In this document: positions 19,647-29,200 of the stretch, piece after piece
Numbering within the stretch: the first letter of the stretch is position 1
Layout of the letters: each line of letters opens with the position of its first letter
Origin: Rossellomorea marisflavi
Lineage (GTDB): Bacteria; Bacillota; Bacilli; Bacillales; Bacillaceae_B
Direction: 5' to 3'
Assembly (NCBI RefSeq): GCF_022170785.1
Contig: NZ_CP081870.1
Location: 2,592,001-2,656,000 of the forward strand
DNA: 64,000 nucleotides
The notes under the pieces: model-generated
Database searches by the model: none
Told to the model about the DNA's origin: nothing
The model's input: only the letters and a program-made list of their open reading frames with translations
Translations under genes and position numbers: made by a program

Positions 19647-20069
19647 TTACGGCTGTACCAAGTACAGCCAATGGAATAGGGACCCTGCAATCTTGCCCAG
19701 GACAATGGCCATGATGAGCGTGATGATCTGGCTTTCGATCCCGATCCTTTTTGCCAGGATGGGAAATACATTGAGCACCTCTGTCAGAGCGGCTGCCATC
19801 AGACCGATGAAAATGCCGCTTGCTGCACCGATGGGAATCAGGATGATGGCCGCTGTGTGAAGCGTAAAATCATTCAATGAGATGAACGTGCCTGAAAGCG
19901 CCCCCGTCACGACTGCCCATTCATAGGAATGGATCATTTTCATCGTTTTCGTCAACTGTGTAAGCCTCGGGATGATCCCAAGGACCGTCAAGAATGCCAC
20001 CAGCCCCGATCCTACTGCAAGTCCCCCTCCGAACCCCACAAACAATGCCAGGAGGATTTTAATGGTCAT
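19647..20069 (-). CDS. spoVAB: Stage V sporulation protein AB
   Basis: About 140 residues from the ATG at 20069; a longer form from 20120 would overlap spoVAA by 62 bases and is less likely. Four membrane helices; the segments GFGGGLAVGSGLVAFLTVLG, IPRLTQLTKTMKMI and AALTEVLNVFPILAKRIG match SpoVAB closely. Part of the forespore membrane machinery tied to Ca-dipicolinate movement. Stop codon is 24 bases before spoVAEa. Confidence 0.94.
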   Translation of the reverse strand: MTIKILLALFVGFGGGLAVGSGLVAFLTVLGIIPRLTQLTKTMKMIHSYEWAVVTGALSGTFISLNDFTLHTAAIILIPIGAASGIFIGLMAAALTEVLNVFPILAKRIGIESQIITLIMAIVLGKIAGSLFHWLYLVQP

Positions 20070-20682
20070 CGAGCTTTTTCTGACTTTCTTTGTTTTCATG
20101 CATGATGACATACTGATCAAGGTCCTGCTGGTAGTTGAACATCTCTACTTCTAAGGGGCTTGGCTCTTCATTGATTCGTTTTTTGAACACATGATTGAAG
20201 AACAGAATCATCCCGAGTCCCAGACCGATGGAATAGGGGATCTGATAGATCAACGGATGTGGATCTATTCGGCCTGTAATGAAAAAATACATGCGCTGAT
20301 GTACTTCCCTCATGCTCACATCTTCATGGAAGTTGATGATAGCGAGCGCCGTTCCGATGAATAAGAGGAGCCAGACGCCTGCGAAAAGGGGAAGGGATAC
20401 CTTTTTCTTTTCATACACCACTTCGATGATTGTTTGGACTGGACCGATCGTTTGGATATCGAGAGAGGGATGGACGGCGTTAATGCGCCTGATGGCCGTC
20501 ATCACATCCACGACGATGATGTTTTTATCTGCCACGGTAACATGATGGACAGGTATGTCTCTTATGCTTTCCAAAATCGGCTCCGGTGCGATGAGCTGGG
20601 CGATCTGCCCCAATTTCACTAAACTCTCTTCCCTCACTTGGATCCGGTGGCGCAATCGGATATACAGAACGTTCTCCAACAT
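20059..20682 (-). CDS. spoVAA: Stage V sporulation protein AA
   Basis: About 207 residues from the ATG at 20682 (GTG at 20688 also in frame). A soluble N-terminal domain (to about 98) with VYIRLRHRIQV-like start and two membrane helices at about 100-118 and 150-170. In B. subtilis the SpoVAA N-terminal domains are exposed in the forespore. First gene of the spoVA operon, behind a SigG-type promoter and the sigF terminator. Confidence 0.92.
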   Translation of the reverse strand: MLENVLYIRLRHRIQVREESLVKLGQIAQLIAPEPILESIRDIPVHHVTVADKNIIVVDVMTAIRRINAVHPSLDIQTIGPVQTIIEVVYEKKKVSLPLFAGVWLLLFIGTALAIINFHEDVSMREVHQRMYFFITGRIDPHPLIYQIPYSIGLGLGMILFFNHVFKKRINEEPSPLEVEMFNYQQDLDQYVIMHENKESQKKLDDH

Positions 20683-20722
20683 ACTCACTTCCTGATTTCC
20701 TTGATTTTCACCTTGTTACCCA

Positions 20723-20751
20723 TAGTATGGATGTTCAAAAATTATTTATGT
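20723..20751 (-). promoter_or_regulatory. Possible SigG promoter of spoVA
   Basis: Minus strand ACATA (20751-20747), 17 bases, CATACTA (20729-20723). The -10 fits the SigG consensus CATNNTA well, the -35 less so. spoVA is SigG-controlled in B. subtilis. Confidence 0.5.
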
Positions 20752-20778
20752 AAACGCCCTGTATCCTCTCCACACCAA

Positions 20779-20817
20779 AAAGCCCGCAGGCCCCTTTATT
20801 CAAGGGTCCTGCGGGTT
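20779..20817 (-). terminator. Terminator of the spoIIA operon
   Basis: Minus strand AAAACCCGCAGG pairs with CCTGCGGGCTTTTT. It starts next to the sigF stop. Confidence 0.88.
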
Positions 20818-20818
20818 T

Positions 20819-21586
20819 TCATTCTGTATTCATTTGTTCCTTCATCGACTTGAGGATTTTCTTTTCAAGCCGTGATACTTGCACCTGTGAAATGCCGAGC
20901 CGCTCTGCCACCTCCGACTGGGTTTGATCTTTGTAATAGCGTAGGTACACGATCAGGCGCTCTCGTTCATCCAGTTCCAATATCGCTTCTTTTAGGGCGA
21001 TTTTATCAAACCATTTATAGTCGGTCTGATCGGCGATCTGATCCAGTAATGTGATGGGATCCCCATCGTTTTCATAGACCGTTTCATGGATGGAAGAAGG
21101 AGCCCTGCTGGCTTCTTGCGCCATGATGACTTCTTCCGGGGAATACTCCAGATGTTCGGCCAGTTCGTTGACAGTCGGCACCCTTCCGAACGTCTTTGAA
21201 AGCTCGTCTTTTGCCTTGCGTATTTTATTCCCCATTTCTTTTAGGGAGCGGCTTACCTTGACGGTGCCATCGTCCCTGATGAAGCGCTGGATCTCCCCGA
21301 TGATCATAGGGACTGCATAGGTGGAGAATTTCACATCATAACTCAAGTCAAATTTATCAACGGATTTAAGAAGGCCGATGGAACCGATTTGGAACAGATC
21401 ATCCGGCTCGTACCCCCGATTGAGGAACCGCTGGACGACAGACCAGACCAGCCGCATATTCTTCTGGACAATAATGTCCCTCGCTCCCTGATCACCATCT
21501 TGACTGAGTTTTATCAGTTCCTTGACCTCGTGATCCTTTAAGAATGGCTGCGCCTTTTCCTTTTCATTTTTCACTTCGACATCCAT
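20819..21586 (-). CDS. sigF: Forespore sigma factor SigF
   Basis: 255 residues from the ATG at 21586 (AAGGAG 8 bases upstream), the same length as B. subtilis SigF. Region 2 contains NMRLVWSVVQRFLNRGYEPDD (cut as NMRLVWSVVQRF and LNRGYEPDD) and FSTYAVPMIIGEIQRFIRDD, region 3 lies at about 115-180, region 4 at about 205-250 with TQSEVAERLGISQVQVSRLE. It directs the first forespore genes and is held by SpoIIAB until SpoIIAA frees it. Last gene of spoIIAA-AB-sigF. Confidence 0.97.
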   Translation of the reverse strand: MDVEVKNEKEKAQPFLKDHEVKELIKLSQDGDQGARDIIVQKNMRLVWSVVQRFLNRGYEPDDLFQIGSIGLLKSVDKFDLSYDVKFSTYAVPMIIGEIQRFIRDDGTVKVSRSLKEMGNKIRKAKDELSKTFGRVPTVNELAEHLEYSPEEVIMAQEASRAPSSIHETVYENDGDPITLLDQIADQTDYKWFDKIALKEAILELDERERLIVYLRYYKDQTQSEVAERLGISQVQVSRLEKKILKSMKEQMNTE

Positions 21587-21598
21587 GGGCACGACTCC

Positions 21599-22042
21599 TT
21601 AATTGCATAGCGTTTTACTATTGGTTAAGTGCTTTTTCAGCCTTACCGTGGTGCCTGTACCTGGGTGTGAGGATATTTCGATTTCATCCATGAAGTTTTC
21701 CATGATTGTGAAGCCCATGCCAGAGCGTTCAAGTTCCGGCTTTGATGTATATAAGGGCTGGCGTGCTTCATCCACATCCCCGATTCCGATCCCTTCATCG
21801 CGGATGGTCATATCGATGTAGCCATCTTCTTCCATGATGACAGAGATGAATACCTGACCCGTCGGTTTGTTTTCGTAGCCGTGGATGATGGCATTTGTGA
21901 CGGCCTCGGAGACGACGGTTTTAATTTCCGTAAGTTCATCCATCGTCGGATCAAGCTGTGCGATGAAAGATGCCACGGTTACACGGGCAAAGGATTCATT
22001 CTGACTCACTGAACTGAACTGGATACTCATTTCATTCCTCAT
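21599..22042 (-). CDS. spoIIAB: Anti-sigma F factor SpoIIAB
   Basis: A 147-residue GHKL kinase. N box [16 protein letters not shown]1 box [15 protein letters not shown]2 region [17 protein letters not shown]. It binds SigF in the ATP form and phosphorylates SpoIIAA. Its ATG follows the spoIIAA stop without a gap, so the two are coupled. Twelve bases separate it from the sigF start. Confidence 0.97.
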   Translation of the reverse strand: MRNEMSIQFSSVSQNESFARVTVASFIAQLDPTMDELTEIKTVVSEAVTNAIIHGYENKPTGQVFISVIMEEDGYIDMTIRDEGIGIGDVDEARQPLYTSKPELERSGMGFTIMENFMDEIEISSHPGTGTTVRLKKHLTNSKTLCN

Positions 22043-22393
22043 TCAAGCGACCCCCAATCGTTGCAATGCATTTTCTTCAGATGGTTCAAGACGAATGATC
22101 TTGAATAGACCTGACATCTCAAAAAGGCGGTTGACTGAATGAGAAATGGCACAAACGACCATCTCTCCATGTTTTTGCTTAATTTGTTTGTAGCGGCCAA
22201 GGATCACACCCAAGCCGGAACTATCCATGAAGCTCAGTTCTTCAAGGTTCAGGATGATATGGCGGATATTTTCATTCTCGATCAGGGCGGATGCCCTTTC
22301 CCTTAATTCATCGGCGGTATGATGATCCAACTCCCCGCTCAGACGGATGCACAGGACGTCACTCTTCACTTCTAGGTCAATAGCAAGACTCAC
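22043..22393 (-). CDS. spoIIAA: Anti-anti-sigma F factor SpoIIAA
   Basis: A 116-residue STAS protein. The phosphorylated serine lies in [14 protein letters not shown]. Unphosphorylated SpoIIAA pulls SpoIIAB off SigF after the asymmetric septum forms. The start is GTG with GGAGG 9 bases upstream. A possible SigH promoter lies 45-70 bases before it. Confidence 0.97.
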   Translation of the reverse strand: MSLAIDLEVKSDVLCIRLSGELDHHTADELRERASALIENENIRHIILNLEELSFMDSSGLGVILGRYKQIKQKHGEMVVCAISHSVNRLFEMSGLFKIIRLEPSEENALQRLGVA

Positions 22394-22435
22394 TATAGAA
22401 AGCCTCCTTCTCTGTCTTATAGTGAGTGATTTCGC

Positions 22436-22460
22436 TATTCTTTTTCAAGAATCCTTCCTG
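22436..22460 (-). promoter_or_regulatory. Possible SigH promoter of spoIIA
   Basis: Minus strand AGGAAGG (22459-22453) and AGAATAG around 22440-22437, with about 11 bases between. This resembles the SigH pattern AGGANNT / GAAT and is where the B. subtilis spoIIA promoter lies. Confidence 0.45.
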
Positions 22461-22500
22461 ATGACAAAACTAGAAGGAATTCGTCATAATTAGTCAATGT

Positions 22501-23667
22501 TTATTGATCGGTCTTGGTGAACATGCTCATGCTTCGTTTATAGAAGTCCCACCAGCTTGCCTTCTTCACATCGCTCTTTGCCACAAGTGGTGTTTCAAGT
22601 ACCTTCTTCCCTTTGTTCATGATGACGAGCTTACCGATTTCGTCCCCTTTCTTGACCGGGGCCTTCACCTCATCTGCGATGCTCACCTTCTGCTCTACCT
22701 TATCAAGTTTCTCACCTTTTTGAGTCAGGATTGACACAGGCTCTTGTGTGACGGCTTGGAGTTTGCGATCCTTCCCTTTCGACACTTTGGCTTCGCCTAT
22801 GTCGTCACCCTTTTTGTAGAGGGGCTTGGTTTGATATTGATTGAAGGCGTAATCCAGCATGGTGCTCACTTCGTTGTTGCGGTCCTTAGGTGACGGCGCA
22901 CCGAACACGACGGCGATGACCCTCATATTGCCTTTTTTCGCCGTGGCAGTGAGACAATATTTCGCCTCATTAGTGAAGCCGGTTTTGAGACCGTCCACTC
23001 CATCATAGAAACGGACAAGTTTATTGGTATTCACCAGCCAGAACTTCTTATCTGTATTCTCCCTGAGATACGATTCATAGCTTCCGGTGAACTTCGTGAT
23101 CCCTTCATATTTCAGTAATTCCTTTGCCATCATGGCCATATCATGGGCAGAACTATAATGGCCTTTTGACGGAAGTCCGGTCGGATTTTTAAACTGGGTG
23201 TCCTTCAAGCCCAGTTCCTTTACCTTGGCATTCATTTTCTCAACGAAGCCTTTTTCACTGCCTGCGAGATGCTCCGCCATGGCAACGGATGCGTCATTGG
23301 CAGAACCGATGGCGATTCCTTTCAGCATTTCCTCCACAGACATTGTTTCACCTGGCTCAAGGAAGATCTGTGACCCGCCCATCGATGCTGCATGTTCACT
23401 GGTTCGAATCTTGTCTTTCCAGTCGATCTGGCCATTCTCGATCGCCTCCATGATCAGGATCATGGTCATGATCTTTGTCATAGATGCCGGAGCCAAGCGT
23501 TCATGACTGTTCTTATCGTAAAGGACAGAGCCCGTATCCCTTTCGATCAGGACCGCTGATTTTGCTACTTCAGCAAGTTCGGACTTCTTCTCCTCAGCAA
23601 ATCCCGATACGGGGGTCAATGAAAAAATAAAGAAACATAGCGTCAGGATAGACAGTACACGTTTCAT
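22501..23667 (-). CDS. dacF: Forespore D-alanyl-D-alanine carboxypeptidase DacF
   Basis: About 388 residues from the ATG at 23667 (GGAGG 8 bases upstream). Signal peptide to about residue 24. Active-site motifs SMTK, GSANDASV (SxN) and KTGFTNEA. The C-terminal beta domain spans about 285-370, followed by an amphipathic membrane tail. With DacB it sets cross-linking in spore peptidoglycan. Upstream of spoIIAA as in B. subtilis, where transcripts from it also run into spoIIA; I see no terminator between them. Confidence 0.95.
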   Translation of the reverse strand: MKRVLSILTLCFFIFSLTPVSGFAEEKKSELAEVAKSAVLIERDTGSVLYDKNSHERLAPASMTKIMTMILIMEAIENGQIDWKDKIRTSEHAASMGGSQIFLEPGETMSVEEMLKGIAIGSANDASVAMAEHLAGSEKGFVEKMNAKVKELGLKDTQFKNPTGLPSKGHYSSAHDMAMMAKELLKYEGITKFTGSYESYLRENTDKKFWLVNTNKLVRFYDGVDGLKTGFTNEAKYCLTATAKKGNMRVIAVVFGAPSPKDRNNEVSTMLDYAFNQYQTKPLYKKGDDIGEAKVSKGKDRKLQAVTQEPVSILTQKGEKLDKVEQKVSIADEVKAPVKKGDEIGKLVIMNKGKKVLETPLVAKSDVKKASWWDFYKRSMSMFTKTDQ

Positions 23668-23711
23668 GTTAAGATCCTCCATTCATCTTCAATATTCAAA
23701 ACTTCTATCAC

Positions 23712-23740
23712 CATTTTTTCCAACATAGACCTTTTTATAC
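23712..23740 (-). promoter_or_regulatory. Possible SigF promoter of dacF
   Basis: Minus strand GTATA (23740-23736), 14 bases, GGAAAAAATG (23721-23712), which fits the SigF pattern GYATA / GGNNANANT. dacF is SigF-dependent in B. subtilis. Confidence 0.5.
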
Positions 23741-23764
23741 AAAGGCTTCCGAAAATTCTCTGCA

Positions 23765-23800
23765 CAAAAAAAACCACCTTCCGTTTTCAGGAAGGTGGTG
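23765..23800 (-). terminator. Terminator of deoB-punA-pdp
   Basis: Minus strand CCACCTTCC pairs with GGAAGGTGG, followed by eight T. Confidence 0.92.
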
Positions 23801-23807
23801 CTAGTAA

Positions 23808-25115
23808 TTAATGTGTGATTTCTGTGTGGATCAGGGTAGGTGCTGCTACTTTCTCAGGAGAAAGCTTGATGCTTTCATATAGCTTTTCTTTCACTCGTTC
23901 CAGTTCAGTTTCATCATTGCTGAATATGGTCACCAATGATTCCCCTGCCTCTACGCGATCACCGATCTTTTTCCTGAGCTCGAGCCCGACGGCAAGGTCG
24001 ATGACGGAATCCTTCGTCGCACGTCCCGCTCCGAGCCACATGGCTGCAGTTCCGACGGCATCTGCGATGATCTCGGATACATATCCTGATTCCTTGGCAG
24101 GCAGTTCACTCACGTGGGCAGCCTGAGGGAGTTTTGACGGTTCATCCACGATGGATGCGTCCCCTCCTTGAGAGGCGAGGAAGACCTTGAAGCTCTCAAG
24201 TGCGGATCCATCCTTCATGGCTTTAATCAATCTTTCCCGTGCTTCTTCAATGGAATTCGCCTGTTCAGCCAGGTAGACCATGTGACTTCCAAGGGTCAAA
24301 CAAAGTTCAGTCAAGTCTTCCGGTCCTTCACCCTTCAGCGTATCGATTGCTTCCTTCACTTCGAGGGCATTCCCGATGGCAAACCCGAGTGGCTGACTCA
24401 TATCAGAGATGACGGCCATCGTTTTCCGACCAACATTATTCCCGATATTGACCATGGCACTGGCGAGCTCTTTGGAATCTTCAAGGGTCTTCATAAAGGC
24501 GCCTGCTCCGGTTTTGACGTCGAGTACGATGGCGTCGGCTCCTGCTGCGATCTTTTTGCTCATGATGGAGCTTGCGATCAGCGGGATGCTATTCACCGTC
24601 GCCGTCACGTCACGAAGCGAGTACAGCTTTTTATCGGCAGGGGTCAGGTTTCCACTCTGTCCGATGACAGCCAGCTTGTTTTTGTTCACAAGACGGATGA
24701 ATTCGTCATTTTCAATTTCCACATGGAAGCCTTCGATGGCTTCAAGCTTATCAATGGTCCCTCCGGTATGTCCGAGTCCGCGGCCGCTCATCTTCGCCAC
24801 AGGTACTCCAACGGCCGCTACAAGGGGGCCGAGTACGAGGGTCGTCGTATCACCGACGCCACCCGTCGAGTGTTTATCCACTTTGATGCCTTCTATGGCG
24901 GAAAGGTCGATCTGATCCCCCGACTCCACCATCGCCATGGTTAAATCGGCACGCTCCCTTTCGGTCATATCCTTGAAGAAGATCGCCATGGTCAAGGCGC
25001 TAACCTGATAATCCGGAATGGATCCTTCTGTATATCCATTTACGATGAAGTTGATTTCCTCCGTCGTCAGTTCTTTTCCATCACGTTTTTTCTCTATTAG
25101 GTCAACCATTCTCAT
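23808..25115 (-). CDS. pdp: Pyrimidine-nucleoside phosphorylase
   Basis: About 435 residues from the ATG at 25115 ([10 protein letters not shown]). Cleaves uridine, deoxyuridine and thymidine with phosphate. The phosphate and nucleoside site block [16 protein letters not shown], then [18 protein letters not shown] and [12 protein letters not shown], are those of the family. Last gene of a salvage operon with punA and deoB. In B. subtilis pdp lies with dra-nupC instead, so this arrangement is different. Confidence 0.95.
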   Translation of the reverse strand: MRMVDLIEKKRDGKELTTEEINFIVNGYTEGSIPDYQVSALTMAIFFKDMTERERADLTMAMVESGDQIDLSAIEGIKVDKHSTGGVGDTTTLVLGPLVAAVGVPVAKMSGRGLGHTGGTIDKLEAIEGFHVEIENDEFIRLVNKNKLAVIGQSGNLTPADKKLYSLRDVTATVNSIPLIASSIMSKKIAAGADAIVLDVKTGAGAFMKTLEDSKELASAMVNIGNNVGRKTMAVISDMSQPLGFAIGNALEVKEAIDTLKGEGPEDLTELCLTLGSHMVYLAEQANSIEEARERLIKAMKDGSALESFKVFLASQGGDASIVDEPSKLPQAAHVSELPAKESGYVSEIIADAVGTAAMWLGAGRATKDSVIDLAVGLELRKKIGDRVEAGESLVTIFSNDETELERVKEKLYESIKLSPEKVAAPTLIHTEITH

Positions 25116-25142
25116 CACTTTCACCCACTTATACGTATTAGC

Positions 25143-25958
25143 TTACAATGACTTGACGATTTCTTTTACATAAGAAAGGAAGTTGGCACGGACCATTTCG
25201 GTTGTCTCCATGACCTCATCATGGGACAAGGGTTGATCCAGGATTCCTGCAGCCATATTGGAAATACATGAGATTCCGAGAACCTTCATACCGCCGTGAC
25301 GGGCCACAATGACTTCGGGAACGGTGGACATTCCGACTGCATCGCCTCCTAGGACGCGTGCCAGGCGGACTTCTGCTGGTGTTTCATACGTAGGACCTGT
25401 ATTGCCAACGTACACTCCTTCCTGCACATCGATGGAAAGCTTACCTGCAATTTCCTTGGCAAGCTGGCGAAGATCCCTGGAATAAGCTTCCGACATATCC
25501 GGGAAGCGGGGACCCATGCGGGAGTCATTCGGGCCGATGAGGGGATTCCCACCCATATTGTTGATATGATCCGTAATGATCATAAGGTCGCCTGCCTTGA
25601 AGCTCTCATTGACACCTCCAGCCGCATTCGTCACGATCAGAATCTCGACTCCAAGCTCCTTCATTACGCGCACCGGGAAGGTTACTTTATCAAAGTCATA
25701 TCCTTCGTAGAAATGGAAGCGTCCTTGCATCGCCACGACTTCCTGACCTGAAAGTCCGCCGTACACGAGCTGACCCGCATGTCCTTCCACAGTGGAAACA
25801 GGGAAGTCGGGTATTTCGTTGTAGGGGATCTTAACGGGCTCTTCGACCTCATCTGCCAGGACTCCGAGTCCGGAACCCAAGATCAAGCCGATTTTCGGTG
25901 TCTTGGTGAATCGTTCGTTCAGGTAGCGTGCGGCTCTTTCAATTTGTTCGTATTTCAT
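25143..25958 (-). CDS. punA: Purine-nucleoside phosphorylase (PunA type)
   Basis: About 271 residues from the ATG at 25958 (GGAG 8 bases upstream). Trimeric-type PNP: LILGSGLGVLADE, FPVSTVEGHAGQLVYG, MQGRFHFYEGYD, TNAAGGVN and GDAVGMSTVPEVIVARH. Splits inosine and guanosine and their deoxy forms with phosphate. Sits between deoB and pdp, so ribose- and deoxyribose-1-phosphate pass on to DeoB. Confidence 0.96.
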   Translation of the reverse strand: MKYEQIERAARYLNERFTKTPKIGLILGSGLGVLADEVEEPVKIPYNEIPDFPVSTVEGHAGQLVYGGLSGQEVVAMQGRFHFYEGYDFDKVTFPVRVMKELGVEILIVTNAAGGVNESFKAGDLMIITDHINNMGGNPLIGPNDSRMGPRFPDMSEAYSRDLRQLAKEIAGKLSIDVQEGVYVGNTGPTYETPAEVRLARVLGGDAVGMSTVPEVIVARHGGMKVLGISCISNMAAGILDQPLSHDEVMETTEMVRANFLSYVKEIVKSL

Positions 25959-26034
25959 GGTCACCTCTCCTTTACCTCTCTATATTGGTGGCGGCAACTG
26001 CTGCCCCGCCATCTACCATTTGACGTGTGGAACC

Positions 26035-27222
26035 TTATTTAAGTGATGTCAGGAAGCTTTCCCCGAACTTTGGATGTTTCACATTGAAGTTATCGGCAAC
26101 CGTAGCACCGATATCGGCGAATGTCTTCCTCACAGGAAGCTCTTCACCCTCTCCGCTGAATCGCTTTGAATAAACAAGAAGCGGCACAAATTCACGCGTA
26201 TGGTCCGTTCCAGGGGCCGTCGGATCATTCCCGTGATCAGCCGTGATAATCAGAAGATCTTCCTCGGTCATTTTCTCAAAAACCTCTGGTAGCCTGGCAT
26301 CGAATTCTTCCAATGCTTTCCCATAACCTTCAGGATCGCGTCGATGGCCGAACTGGGCGTCAAAGTCGACTAAATTCAGGAAGCTTAAGCCGGTAAACGG
26401 CTGGTCCATCGTGCGGAGGAATCCATCCATTCCGTCCATATTGTCCTTTGTCCGAACTGAATCCGTGACCCCTTCCCCGTTATAGATATCCGAGATCTTC
26501 CCGATGGCGATCACATCATATCCTGCATCCTTCAGTTCGTTCATGACGGTGCGATTGAATGGTTTCAATGCATAATCATGTCGATTCGATGTTCTTTTGA
26601 AAGCACCCGGCTCACCGATGAACGGGCGGGCGATGACACGTCCAACGAGGAATTCATCATCCTTCGTGAGTTCCCTTGCAATTTCACATATGCGGTATTG
26701 TTCTTCAATGGGAATGATGTCTTCATGTGCAGCAATCTGAAGGACGGGATCGGCGGATGTGTACACAATCAGGGCACCGGTCTCCATATGTTCTTTCCCC
26801 AGCTCATCAATGATGGCCGTTCCGCTTGCAGGTTTATTCCCGATGACGGTCCTGCCCGTTTCCGCCTCCAATTTCTGGAGGAGTTTTTCCGGGAAGCCTT
26901 CCGGATAGGTTTTGAACGGCGTATCAATATTCAAGCCCATGATTTCCCAGTGGCCTGTCATCGTGTCTTTCCCTACGGATGCCTCCTGCATTTTCGTGTA
27001 GTGGGCAAGGGGCTTTTCAGCCTTGTCGATCCCCTTGATTTCACGGATGTTGCTCAGACCCAGCTTGGCCATATTGGGCATATGAAGCCCATTCATATGT
27101 TCCGCGATGTGACCGAGGGTATCGGCCCCTTTATCATTGAACAGGTCCGCATCGGGTGCTTCCCCTATTCCCACTGAATCCATCACAATCAGGTGGACCC
27201 TTTTGTATGTATAGCTACTCAT
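26035..27222 (-). CDS. deoB: Phosphopentomutase DeoB
   Basis: A 395-residue alkaline-phosphatase-fold enzyme. Metal and catalytic sites: [11 protein letters not shown] near the start, the nucleophile Thr in [12 protein letters not shown], and [19 protein letters not shown] near the end. Interconverts ribose-1-P and ribose-5-P. In B. subtilis called drm and placed between xerD (ripX) and punA, as here. The 187-base gap before it holds the xerD terminator and a 14-base palindrome. Confidence 0.96.
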   Translation of the reverse strand: MSSYTYKRVHLIVMDSVGIGEAPDADLFNDKGADTLGHIAEHMNGLHMPNMAKLGLSNIREIKGIDKAEKPLAHYTKMQEASVGKDTMTGHWEIMGLNIDTPFKTYPEGFPEKLLQKLEAETGRTVIGNKPASGTAIIDELGKEHMETGALIVYTSADPVLQIAAHEDIIPIEEQYRICEIARELTKDDEFLVGRVIARPFIGEPGAFKRTSNRHDYALKPFNRTVMNELKDAGYDVIAIGKISDIYNGEGVTDSVRTKDNMDGMDGFLRTMDQPFTGLSFLNLVDFDAQFGHRRDPEGYGKALEEFDARLPEVFEKMTEEDLLIITADHGNDPTAPGTDHTREFVPLLVYSKRFSGEGEELPVRKTFADIGATVADNFNVKHPKFGESFLTSLK

Positions 27223-27360
27223 ATTATCTGCCTCCTGTAAACAACCGTCTTTAAAACGGTTACATTTTCATCAATGCTAGTAGTGTACCCTCTGCCACTG
27301 AGCGTGAATCAGAACGATACAACGTCAGAAGTCTGACATCTATATTCTACTTTCCCCTTC

Positions 27361-27403
27361 AAAAAAATACAAGGGAGATCCCGCAAATTTTGCGGGATCT
27401 CCC
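27361..27403 (-). terminator. Terminator after xerD
   Basis: Minus strand GGGAGATCCCGCAAA and TTTGCGGGATCTCCC form a perfect 15-base stem with a one-base centre, then TTGTATTTTTTT. Confidence 0.95.
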
Positions 27404-27409
27404 CCTACC

Positions 27410-28306
27410 CTAAGCCCTTGGGTGGAATTTCGTATACACATCCTTCAGGCGGGTCTTTGTCACGTGCGTATAGATTTGTGTGGTGGAAATATCGGCATGT
27501 CCGAGCATTTCCTGAACCGCCCGCAGATCGGCTCCATTTTCAAGGAGATGCGTGGCGAATGAATGCCGTAATGTATGAGGCGTGAGTTCCTTCTCAATAT
27601 TGGCCTTTTTCTGTAGGGCCTTGAGATTTTTCCAGAACCCCTGCCTGCTCATCCCGCGGCCATGATGGTTCAGAAAAAGGTGATCATCCCGTTCTCTCCC
27701 CGACCTGAGCTTCAGACGAGAATGTTCTAGATAATCCCCGAGTACATTCATGGCCGTCTGGCCTATTGGGATGATCCTTTCCTTATTCCCCTTTCCTATA
27801 CAGCGGATGAAGCCCATATTGAGGTGAAGATCATCGAGCTTCATACCAATGAGTTCACTTACGCGGATACCCGTTGCGTACAAGAGCTCAAGCATGGCCT
27901 TATCCCTCATGCCGAGAGGGGTGGAGGCATCGGGCGCCTCCAGGAGCGCTTCCACCTCGGATAAGCTCAGGATCTTGGGAAGCTTGCGTTCGGTCCGCGG
28001 TGTTTCGAGATGGACCGTCGGATCCTGCTCCACGGCCTTCTCCCTTAAAAGGAACTGGTGGAATGAGCGGATCGAAGCGACATGCCTTGCCACAGTCTTC
28101 GACGATTTCCCCTGATCACCAAGATGACCGAGGAACTGGACGATGTTCACACGTGACACTTCATTCCAGCCTTCCATCCCTTCTACATTCTTAATATAGA
28201 GGGAGTAGCTCTTCAGATCGCGCTTGTAGGAATCGATCGTGTTCTTCGAAAGCCCTTTTTCCACTGTTAAGAAATGCATGTAATCTTCTATATGGTCTTC
28301 CAACAT
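27410..28306 (-). CDS. xerD: Site-specific tyrosine recombinase XerD
   Basis: A 298-residue tyrosine recombinase. N-terminal SAM-like domain (about 1-85), catalytic domain from about 105. Catalytic set: Arg in [13 protein letters not shown], His and Arg in [15 protein letters not shown], His in [13 protein letters not shown], and the Tyr itself in that last motif. With XerC (CodV) it resolves chromosome dimers at dif. Four bases downstream of yqzK. Confidence 0.96.
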   Translation of the reverse strand: MLEDHIEDYMHFLTVEKGLSKNTIDSYKRDLKSYSLYIKNVEGMEGWNEVSRVNIVQFLGHLGDQGKSSKTVARHVASIRSFHQFLLREKAVEQDPTVHLETPRTERKLPKILSLSEVEALLEAPDASTPLGMRDKAMLELLYATGIRVSELIGMKLDDLHLNMGFIRCIGKGNKERIIPIGQTAMNVLGDYLEHSRLKLRSGRERDDHLFLNHHGRGMSRQGFWKNLKALQKKANIEKELTPHTLRHSFATHLLENGADLRAVQEMLGHADISTTQIYTHVTKTRLKDVYTKFHPRA

Positions 28307-28309
28307 CCA

Positions 28310-28519
28310 TTACTCCCCGTTCGTATAAAAAAATAATAATCGATCATACCAGTGTGCTTCCTCGTCTGCAACCGCCGAGGAAACTTTCACGGCCGACCCC
28401 TCCGGTTCATCGTATCGGTGATAACCTTCGTATTCTTCACCGATCCACATGATGCCATAATAAAAAAGGATCGTCGATCCCGTAAAAAGGATAAACACCT
28501 TCAGCGTCTGCCAGATCAT
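28310..28519 (-). CDS. yqzK: DUF4227 small membrane protein, YqzK homologue
   Basis: 69 residues from the ATG at 28519 (AAAGGAG 5-6 bases upstream); an in-frame ATG at 28537 is less well placed. One membrane helix at about 4-22 (LKVFILFTGSTILFYYGIMW), then a polar tail with FYTNGE at the end. Function unknown. It keeps its B. subtilis position between fur and xerD and is closely coupled to xerD. Confidence 0.85.
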   Translation of the reverse strand: MIWQTLKVFILFTGSTILFYYGIMWIGEEYEGYHRYDEPEGSAVKVSSAVADEEAHWYDRLLFFYTNGE

Positions 28520-28629
28520 CCGGACTCCTTTACCCATCTTCCATCCTCCCCGTCATCTATTAATACAAGCTATGACGGTTTTCCTTCATTTTATACCTGA
28601 ACGGATGAAAGTTTAGGCGGTTTCCCGGC

Positions 28630-28685
28630 AAAAAGCCCCGAAGATTATGTATATCGCATGCTTGCGACGGGATCCCCGGGGCTTC
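28630..28685 (-). terminator. Terminator after fur
   Basis: Minus strand GAAGCCCCG pairs with CGGGGCTTTTTG across a long inner region that can fold on itself. Confidence 0.7.
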
Positions 28686-28687
28686 GA

Positions 28688-29134
28688 TTACTCTTCATTA
28701 TCCTGGCATCTTGAGCAAATGCCATGAAAGGTCAATCTGTGGTCTTTTATTTTAAACTTCCAGTCACGTTCCACAATGTTTTCAACGTCTTCCAATAGAT
28801 CTTCCTGAATTTCATCCACTGCTCCACATTCAATGCATACGAGATGATGATGGAAGTGGGCAGCTCCTTCTTGGCGAAGATCATAACGTGATACTCCATC
28901 GCCAAAGTTGATTTTATCCACAATTTTCAGCTCGGACAACAGCTCCAGGGTGCGGTACACCGTGGCAAGTCCGATTTCCGGAGATTTTTCCTTAACGAGG
29001 AGGTATACATCTTCGGCACTGAGGTGGTCTTCTTCATGTTCGAGCAGCACCCGCACAGTCGCTTCACGCTGGGGTGTAAGCTTGTAACTGGCTGAGTGAA
29101 GGTGCTTTTTGATTCGTTCGATACGGCTTTCCAT
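28688..29134 (-). CDS. fur: Ferric uptake regulator Fur
   Basis: 148 residues from the ATG at 29134, which has GGAAGG upstream. Winged helix at about 10-80 (YKLTPQREATVRVLL, LATVYRTLELLSEL). Metal ligands in HHHLVCIECG and the second cysteine pair in FHGICSRCQ bind structural zinc; His and Glu residues of HFHHH form the sensing site. Represses iron-uptake genes. A near-canonical SigA promoter lies upstream. Confidence 0.95.
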   Translation of the reverse strand: MESRIERIKKHLHSASYKLTPQREATVRVLLEHEEDHLSAEDVYLLVKEKSPEIGLATVYRTLELLSELKIVDKINFGDGVSRYDLRQEGAAHFHHHLVCIECGAVDEIQEDLLEDVENIVERDWKFKIKDHRLTFHGICSRCQDNEE

Positions 29135-29169
29135 GGTCCCTTCCTCCCCCGTCAATATCTAGTTTATTA

Positions 29170-29200
29170 TAACAAAAAGGGAGGAATAAGCAAAATAAAA
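29170..29200 (-). promoter_or_regulatory. Probable SigA promoter of fur
   Basis: Minus strand TTGCTT, 16 bases, TATAAT in the stretch upstream of the fur ribosome site. A Per or Fur box of good quality was not seen. Confidence 0.55.

Noticed and set aside
24168..24944. Plus-strand open frame of 258 codons opposite pdp
   Set aside because: Antisense shadow of a conserved enzyme; composition is that of reverse-read coding sequence.
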